From JAADHY01 sp964428935 (GTDB lineage Bacteria > Planctomycetota > Planctomycetia > Planctomycetales > Planctomycetaceae): 11,544 nucleotides of DNA. Below are positions 7,257 to 11,544 of this stretch, piece after piece. The stretch lies in contig CAYSAG010000162.1 in the NCBI GenBank assembly GCA_964428935.1, positions 1-11,544 on the forward strand, given 5' to 3'. Under the pieces are notes generated by a model, which was given only the letters and a program-made list of their open reading frames with translations, did not search any database and had not been told where the DNA came from. Position numbers and translations under genes: made by a program. Numbering within the stretch: position 1 is the first letter of the stretch; each line of letters opens with the position of its first letter.

Positions 7257-8381
7257 ATGGTCACCCGAGCTGCAGCAACAGGCCGGTCCACCAGACGACG
7301 CCGGGTAGTCGGTGCGGCGTGCTTGGCCGTTGCCGTGAGCACGTTCTTTTTCGAGGCGGCGTCTCGGGCTCGCGGCCAACCTCTCGACCAGCCGCCGGGC
7401 GGTCCGGGCGTTGTCGCAACGGACAGCTCGGCCGAAGTCGACCGCGCCGTGGCTCGGGCTCTGCGCTACCTGGCCAGCCAGCAACTGCCTTCGGGGGCGT
7501 GGCGAATTGAGCGGGTCGGCGAGTCGACGGCTGCGACGTCCTTGGCTCTCATGGCCTTTCTGGCGGCCGGGCACGTGCCAGGCGAAGGGCCTTACGGCGA
7601 GGTCCTGGAACGGGGGCTGCGGTGGGTCTTGGAGCACCAAGAGGCCAACGGAATGATTGTCCACCGGCGCAGCCACGGTCCCATGTACAGCCACGGCATT
7701 AGCACGCTCATGCTGGCCGAAATGACGGGAATGGTGCAGGAGCCGCTGCAGAGCCAGTGCCGGGAGGCACTCGAGCGGGCGGTGCGGCTGATTCTGCAGG
7801 CTCAAGCCATTCCCAAACCGACCAACCACAGGGGCGGCTGGCGGTACCAACCCACCAGCCGCGACAGCGACCTCAGCGTCACCGGCTGGCAGTTGCTGGC
7901 CCTCCGAGCAGCGAAAGACATTGGCTGCGACGTCCCTGCCGACGCCATTGACCTGGCCATTGCCTACGTCAAGAGGTGCAGCACGCGCGGAAACCGCGGG
8001 TTCAGCTACCAGCCCGGCGGCTCCACCACCCCGACTCGCTCGGGCACCGGAATCCTGTCGCTGGAAGTCTGTGGAGCCCACCGCTGCCCCGAGGTGCTGG
8101 GCGCCGCCAACTACTTAATGGAAAGGCCTCTGCGTCCCAACGACCACTACTTCTTTTACGGGGTCTACTACTGCACCATTGGCATGTTCAAGGTGGGCGG
8201 CGAGTACTGGGCCGCAACGTGGAAGCACATCCGCGACATTCTGCTCTCCAGCCAGCGGCCGGACGGAAGTTGGCAGGCCATGACCGGCAGCGAGCGGAGT
8301 CACGGAACGATTTACGCCACCAGCATGGCCGTGCTGGCTTTGACCGTCGAGTACCGCTTCTTGCCGATTTACCAGCGGTGA
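7257..8381 (+). CDS. secreted prenyltransferase/squalene-oxidase-repeat (alpha/alpha-toroid) protein
   Basis: A 374-residue protein of the fold shared by squalene/hopene cyclases and prenyltransferase beta subunits. ATG 7257 is chosen because AAGGA at 7248-7252 precedes it and because it gives a clean signal sequence: RRRR at 13-16, a hydrophobic stretch at 17-32, and a likely cleavage near ARGQ at 38-41. The arginine run is Tat-like but not a full Tat motif. Toroid repeats with a Q-x3-G-x-W style signature appear at QQLPSGAW (75-82), HQEANGMI (127-134), HRGGWRY (191-197), GNRGFSY (245-251) and QRPDGSW (333-339). The DSDLSVTGWQ segment at 203-212 falls short of the DxDD acid motif of squalene-hopene cyclase, and the protein is far shorter than those enzymes (over 600 residues), so cyclase activity is unlikely. 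It follows the giant gene by 170 bases on the same strand. Such proteins are common and mostly uncharacterised in planctomycetes. Confidence 0.8.
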   Translation: MVTRAAATGRSTRRRRVVGAACLAVAVSTFFFEAASRARGQPLDQPPGGPGVVATDSSAEVDRAVARALRYLASQQLPSGAWRIERVGESTAATSLALMAFLAAGHVPGEGPYGEVLERGLRWVLEHQEANGMIVHRRSHGPMYSHGISTLMLAEMTGMVQEPLQSQCREALERAVRLILQAQAIPKPTNHRGGWRYQPTSRDSDLSVTGWQLLALRAAKDIGCDVPADAIDLAIAYVKRCSTRGNRGFSYQPGGSTTPTRSGTGILSLEVCGAHRCPEVLGAANYLMERPLRPNDHYFFYGVYYCTIGMFKVGGEYWAATWKHIRDILLSSQRPDGSWQAMTGSERSHGTIYATSMAVLALTVEYRFLPIYQR

Positions 8382-8592
8382 GCTGCCGCCGTGGGCTTGC
8401 CAGGTCTTGAGGGTGGCCGGCCGGAAGTGGCCCGGTGGAGCCACTCGCCGACGGCTTGGCCGTTTCCAACGAGGCCGGCGCGGACGCCCCGGCGTCAAGG
8501 CACACCAGCGCGGTTTTTCCTGAGGCGAACGAGGGCGGGAAAGGGTTTTGTGTCGGCCGGCGGCCGAAGCTGGCGGGCTGGCGAAGCGTGGC
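8382..8592. other. gap after the toroid gene, no gene or clear terminator
   Basis: No convincing ORF is seen. A GACGCC-CC-GGCGTC hairpin at 8483-8496 is followed by TTTTT at 8514-8518, but 17 bases separate them, so it is a poor intrinsic terminator. The toroid gene's transcript may end by another mechanism. Confidence 0.4.
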
Positions 8593-8621
8593 TTGACGCT
8601 CTCTGAGAGGCCAGGTAAACT
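8593..8621 (+). promoter_or_regulatory. candidate sigma-70-like promoter of accBC
   Basis: TTGACG (8593-8598; five of six match TTGACA) is followed after exactly 17 bases by TAAACT (8616-8621; four of six match TATAAT). Transcription would start near 8628, giving a leader of about 277 bases before accB. Confidence 0.45.
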
Positions 8622-8630
8622 TCGGCCGCA

Positions 8631-8665
8631 AATTCAAGTGGCGACAATAGGTTGCGACTTGAATT
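8631..8665. promoter_or_regulatory. 9-bp-arm inverted repeat beside the accBC promoter
   Basis: AATTCAAGT (8631-8639) and ACTTGAATT (8657-8665) are perfect reverse complements separated by 17 bases. The pair begins about three bases after the predicted transcription start, where a repressor could block initiation or elongation. A possible operator for a lipid- or biotin-responsive regulator; no such regulator is encoded in the window. Confidence 0.4.
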
Positions 8666-8767
8666 CCCCTCACCAGGGCACACCGACGGGTTCCGCTGGT
8701 TTGCCCGCAGTGTCTTTTTGTGGTCTGTGTGTGCGCACGTGGTGGAGTGGCTGCGCGCCGAGGACCG

Positions 8768-8843
8768 AGCGTCGAGGACGCTGCCAGGTCGGGCTCTGGT
8801 GAGACCTGCGCTGCTGTCCTTTGGAGGCGGTTGTGCCTCCGAG
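8768..8843 (+). promoter_or_regulatory. hairpin cluster in the accBC leader
   Basis: Three short hairpins lie in tandem. AGCGTC-GAG-GACGCT at 8768-8782 has a 6-bp stem. AGGTC/GACCT lies at 8786-8790 and 8803-8807, with a competing CCAG/CTGG pairing. GGAGGC-GGTTGT-GCCTCC at 8823-8840 has a 6-bp stem extendable by U-A and G-U pairs. None is followed directly by a T tract. They match no riboswitch I recognise, and GC-rich DNA makes chance hairpins common. Confidence 0.3.
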
Positions 8844-8904
8844 CAAGCCGTCGTCTTCTTTACCAACGGGAATTCGGGGAACGCCTGCAGCAGGAAAACC
8901 ATCC

Positions 8905-9420
8905 ATGGCCAGACACGGTGAAGGTGGAACAAGCCCGTTTGACCTGGAGAAGCTCAAAGCGCTGATGGAAATGATGGAGGAGCACGGGGTGACGGAAATC
9001 AGTCTGCGCAGCGGCAGGGAGCTGTGGCGACTGCGCCGCGGCTCGGCCGAAGTCGTGCAGACGCCGCCAGCAGCCGCTCCGACCGTCCCGCCACCCACCC
9101 CGGCTCCACCTCAACCAACCGCTCCAGCAGGCACGCCAGCCGAGCCCCAAGCGGGTCCAGCCGAAGAAACCGAGGAGTTCGTCTACATTAAGAGCCCGAC
9201 CGTCGGCACTTTCTACGCAGCCCCCTCGCCCGACGACCCGCCCTTCGTGGAGGTCGGTTCTGAGGTCCAGCCGGACACAATCGTTTGCATTGTCGAAGCC
9301 ATGAAGGTGTTCAACCAGATTCCGGCCGAAGTGAGCGGGACGATCGTCGAGGTGCTGGTCAAGAATGGCGACCCCGTCGAGTACGGGCAGCCTCTGTTCA
9401 AGGTCCGTCCGCGCAAGTGA
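8905..9420 (+). CDS. accB: acetyl-CoA carboxylase biotin carboxyl carrier protein
   Basis: AccB (BCCP) carries the biotin that AccC carboxylates and that the AccA-AccD carboxyltransferase then uses to make malonyl-CoA, the first committed step of fatty acid synthesis, in the cytoplasm. At 171 residues it is close to family length. The N-terminal helix (DLEKLKALMEMMEEHG, 13-28) is the usual BCCP start. A Pro/Ala/Thr linker covers about 53-87. The lipoyl/biotinyl domain follows, with the thumb segment SPTVGTFYAAPSPDDPP at 97-113 and the biotinylation site EAMKVF, biotin acceptor Lys134; EAMKV in place of EAMKM is a known variant. ATG 8905 is chosen over an in-frame ATG at 8821 because AGGA at 8892-8895 is well spaced and the upstream extension has no BCCP similarity and overlaps a leader hairpin. 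accC follows after 143 bases. Confidence 0.95.
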   Translation: MARHGEGGTSPFDLEKLKALMEMMEEHGVTEISLRSGRELWRLRRGSAEVVQTPPAAAPTVPPPTPAPPQPTAPAGTPAEPQAGPAEETEEFVYIKSPTVGTFYAAPSPDDPPFVEVGSEVQPDTIVCIVEAMKVFNQIPAEVSGTIVEVLVKNGDPVEYGQPLFKVRPRK

Positions 9421-9563
9421 AGCCCGTCGGACCGGACGCGGTCACACGGCTTGCGGCCGTTCGCCGACAGCCGCCCAGCCGCTTCGTTTGTGGTCTTCCC
9501 GGTTACCCTCCCGGACAGACCCAGCAGGACGGAACGCAACTGGGGTAGTTTGGACGAGCCGAC

Positions 9564-10904
9564 ATGTTTCAGCGAATTCTGATTGCAAACCGCGGTGAAA
9601 TCGCTCTGCGGATCATGCGGGCTTGCCGCGAGATGGGCATCGAGACCGTGGCCGTGTTCAGCGAAGCCGACCGCGGCGCCGACTACCTGAAGCTGGCCGA
9701 CGAGGCCTACTGCATTGGTCCGCCCCCCGCCACCGAAAGCTACTTGATGGTCAACCGAATCATTAGCGCGGCCGAAGTCGGCAACGTGCAAGCCATCCAC
9801 CCGGGGTACGGATTTTTGGCGGAAAACGCGGAGTTCGCCGAGGTCTGCCGGAGCTGCAACATCGAGTTCATCGGCCCGCCGCACGAAGCCATGGCCAAAC
9901 TGGGCGACAAAGTGGCCGCTCGGCAACTGGCTCGTGAAGCCGACGTCAATGTAACCCCGGGCAGTGAGGGGCTGGTGACGGACGAAAAGCAGGCCCTCCA
10001 AATCGCTCGCGAAGTCGGCTACCCCGTCATGATTAAGGCGGCTGGCGGCGGGGGCGGCAAGGGAATGCGACTGGCCCACGACGACGAGTCGCTCCGCAAC
10101 GGACTCAAAGCCGCGTCGATTGAGGCCGAAAAGGCGTTCAAGAACCCCGGCGTCTACATTGAAAAGTACATCGAAAACCCCAGGCATGTCGAAGTGCAAG
10201 TCCTTGCGGACAACCACGGAAACGCCATTCACTTGTGGGAACGCGACTGCTCGTCCCAGCGCCGACACCAAAAGTTGGTCGAAGAGTCGCCCGCACCCAA
10301 TCTGCCCAAGAAAGTCCGCGAAGAAATGTGCAAGGCCGCCGTCCGACTCATCAAGGCCGCCGGCTACACCAACGCGGGAACGGTGGAGTTCCTAGTCGAC
10401 AAAGACCTCAACTACTACTTCATGGAAGTCAACGCCCGAATTCAGGTCGAGCACCCGGTCACAGAGATGGTCACGGGGGTCGACCTGATCAAGGAGCAGA
10501 TTCGGGTGGCCGCCGGCGAAAAACTCCGTTTGAAGCAAAAAGACATTCGCCAAGTCGGCTCAGCCATCGAAGTCCGAATCAACGCCGAAGACCCGGACAA
10601 CGGTTTCCGACCGACACCGGGCAAAATCACCAAGCTGCGCCTACCCGGCGGCCCGGGAGTTCGACTGGACACCCACATCCACGAAGGCTACGTCGTGCCG
10701 CCGTATTACGACTCGTTGGTCGCAAAACTGATCGTTCACCGGCCGACACGCGAAGAAGCCATTGCGTGCGCATTGCGGGCGCTGGACGAGTTTGTCATTG
10801 AGGGCATCGCCACGACGATTCCCTTGGCAAAGAAAATTCTCAGCCACCCCGACTTCCAGGAGGGGCGGGTCGACACGACGTTTGTGGAGCGAACCTTCTG
10901 CTGA
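9564..10904 (+). CDS. accC: acetyl-CoA carboxylase, biotin carboxylase subunit
   Basis: AccC uses ATP and bicarbonate to carboxylate the biotin on AccB. At 446 residues it is the usual length (449 in E. coli) and looks intact. Seen: N-terminal NRGEIALRI; the IHPGYGFLAENAEFA segment; the ATP-grasp glycine-rich loop KAAGGGGGKGMR at 158-169; ERDCSSQRRHQK with Lys237, equivalent to E. coli Lys238; and FMEVNARIQVEHPVTE starting at 286, which places Glu288, Asn290, Arg292, Gln294, Val295 and Glu296 at the same numbers as in E. coli. Arg338 in EVRINAEDP also coincides. All the catalytic residues I can check are present. ATG 9564 has only a modest GGACGAG upstream. Co-transcription with accB is likely but the 143-base gap is wide. 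Pyruvate or propionyl-CoA carboxylase biotin carboxylase subunits are similar; the adjacent accB favours acetyl-CoA carboxylase. Confidence 0.95.
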   Translation: MFQRILIANRGEIALRIMRACREMGIETVAVFSEADRGADYLKLADEAYCIGPPPATESYLMVNRIISAAEVGNVQAIHPGYGFLAENAEFAEVCRSCNIEFIGPPHEAMAKLGDKVAARQLAREADVNVTPGSEGLVTDEKQALQIAREVGYPVMIKAAGGGGGKGMRLAHDDESLRNGLKAASIEAEKAFKNPGVYIEKYIENPRHVEVQVLADNHGNAIHLWERDCSSQRRHQKLVEESPAPNLPKKVREEMCKAAVRLIKAAGYTNAGTVEFLVDKDLNYYFMEVNARIQVEHPVTEMVTGVDLIKEQIRVAAGEKLRLKQKDIRQVGSAIEVRINAEDPDNGFRPTPGKITKLRLPGGPGVRLDTHIHEGYVVPPYYDSLVAKLIVHRPTREEAIACALRALDEFVIEGIATTIPLAKKILSHPDFQEGRVDTTFVERTFC

Positions 10905-11175
10905 GGCTGGCGTCCCAGGTCCGCACGCAGAGCCGGACGGGGCGGGGCTCCGCGAGAGAGCTGCAACCGACAAGCGACTGGCGGCAGAGGTCCGTCTCCA
11001 AACCGAGTGGCTGTCAGACCACCAATTCGTGTGCGATCTGGAAAGCACATGGAGCCAGAGCTCGAGCCGGACGGGTAGAGCACGCCGGGGACGGCGGCGC
11101 GACGCGAGTCCTCTTCGCGAACGGCAAACCCGGCGGTCAGCGACTGAAGGTGGCGGCGATTTCCAGCCGATTACC
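10905..11175. other. gap after accC, no gene or clear terminator
   Basis: The GC-rich stretch has no ORF with family features. GAGCC/GGCTC at 10930-10934 and 10946-10950 could form a weak hairpin but has no T tract. I see no intrinsic terminator for accBC. Confidence 0.4.
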
Positions 11176-11204
11176 TTTTCAAGCGTGAAAAAGAGGGGTA
11201 GAAT
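11176..11204 (+). promoter_or_regulatory. candidate promoter upstream of tRNA-Ala
   Basis: TTTTCA (11176-11181) and TAGAAT (11199-11204) are separated by 17 bases, matching four of six and five of six consensus positions. The local sequence is unusually A/T-rich for the window. Transcription would begin near 11211, about 166 bases before the tRNA, so a precursor leader would need trimming. Confidence 0.35.
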
Positions 11205-11250
11205 TTGCCTGCGTTACGCGTCCGGTCAGCCGCGCCGAAGCGGTGGGCGG

Positions 11251-11292
11251 GGCCGAGTCCCCGGTCGGTTCAGCCGCTCGGACTGGCCGACC
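11251..11292 (+). other. overlapping alternative hairpins upstream of the tRNA
   Basis: GGCCGAGTCC (11251-11260) can pair with GGACTGGCC (11280-11288), leaving one bulged base. GGTCGG (11263-11268) can pair with CCGACC (11287-11292). The two share bases and exclude each other. No T tract follows. They may be a chance effect of high GC content. Confidence 0.2.
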
Positions 11293-11376
11293 AAGCAAAC
11301 CGATTGCGGGCTCGATGGCCGGCCCTTGGAGCACTTCGAAGAGCGGCGATCGGAGGCAATTGAGTCAATGACTTGT

Positions 11377-11449
11377 GGGGCGGTAGCTCAGCTGGGAGAG
11401 CGCTAGAATCGCACTCTAGAGGTCGGGGGTTCGAATCCCCTCCGCTCCA
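11377..11449 (+). tRNA. tRNA-Ala (anticodon CGC)
   Basis: A complete 73-nt cloverleaf. The acceptor stem GGGGCGG/CCGCTCC has the G3-U70 wobble pair (11379 and 11446) that marks tRNA-Ala. The D arm is GCTC...GAGC, and the anticodon stem CTAGA/TCTAG is perfect. Loop ATCGCAC has T33 and anticodon CGC at 11410-11412, which reads GCG alanine codons. The T arm GGGGG-TTCGAAT-CCCCT has one G-U pair at its base. The discriminator is A at 11449. CCA is not encoded and must be added after transcription. Confidence 0.95.
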
Positions 11450-11483
11450 ACTTGTTGTGTGGCAACAACTTGCATGATTTCGC

Positions 11484-11516
11484 AAGCCTTTGCACGGCAA
11501 GGGCTTTTTTCTTTTT
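11484..11516 (+). terminator. intrinsic terminator after tRNA-Ala
   Basis: AAGCCTTTGC (11484-11493) pairs with GCAAGGGCTT (11497-11506) over ten base pairs including one G-U, with a three-base loop. A T-rich tail to 11516 follows, interrupted by a single C. It ends the tRNA transcript about 35 bases after the tRNA. Confidence 0.85.
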
Positions 11517-11544
11517 GGGCGGACGGGCGTTCGTCTGGATGCGG

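Noticed and set aside
8483..8518. Hairpin plus TTTTT as a terminator for the toroid gene
   Set aside because: The T tract is 17 bases from the stem, too far for an intrinsic terminator.
8821..8904. Upstream in-frame start for accB
   Set aside because: The added 28 residues do not resemble BCCP and overlap a hairpin. ATG 8905 has a well-spaced AGGA and the normal N-terminus.
8495..8932. 145-codon minus-strand ORF over the accB leader
   Set aside because: No domain or motif, and it overlaps the start of accB on the other strand.
11270..11500. Minus-strand ORF containing SGGDSNPRPLECDSSALPAE
   Set aside because: This is the classic false protein from the antisense strand of a tRNA gene. The matching plus-strand artefact GAVAQLGER at the end of another ORF (10762-11406) is also the tRNA.

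Overview
The window looks like a piece of a GC-rich bacterial chromosome, most likely from a member of the Planctomycetota. That placement is an inference. It rests on the pairing of a DUF4175-like coiled-coil membrane protein with a secreted prenyltransferase/squalene-oxidase-repeat protein, on codon use, and on loosely packed genes with long GC-rich gaps. No mobile element, CRISPR array, prophage gene or rRNA is visible.

Layout from left to right. (1) The first ~120 bases hold the N-terminal end of a minus-strand gene that reads like S-adenosylmethionine decarboxylase (SpeD); the rest lies off the window. Just upstream of it, in the same frame, is a possible 40-codon leader ORF. (2) About 540 bases of divergent intergenic DNA follow, with an 18-bp perfect palindrome and a candidate extended -10 promoter. 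(3) Positions 790-7086 encode one giant protein of 2098 residues: three membrane segments, an exported beta-rich region, about 1350 residues of Ala/Gln/Glu/Arg coiled coil broken by hydrophilic linkers, and a short C-terminal module with a WGELP motif. (4) Positions 7257-8381 encode a secreted alpha/alpha-toroid protein of 374 residues. (5) A ~520-base gap carries a good sigma-70-like promoter, an inverted repeat just after its expected start point, and a hairpin-rich leader. (6) accB (8905-9420) and accC (9564-10904) encode the biotin carrier and biotin carboxylase of acetyl-CoA carboxylase. (7) After another ~470-base gap comes tRNA-Ala(CGC) with an intrinsic terminator.

How the parts work together: AccB and AccC together perform the biotin carboxylation half-reaction that starts fatty acid synthesis. 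The giant protein and the toroid protein are on one strand and both appear to be exported or membrane-exposed, so a shared envelope role is plausible, but their function is unknown to me. The most unusual signals are inside the giant gene: a 703-residue lysine-free stretch, thymine-free linkers of 158 and 120 nt, a 26-residue helical module present four times, and a Ser/Arg/Gly-rich insert bounded by a 9-bp inverted repeat.
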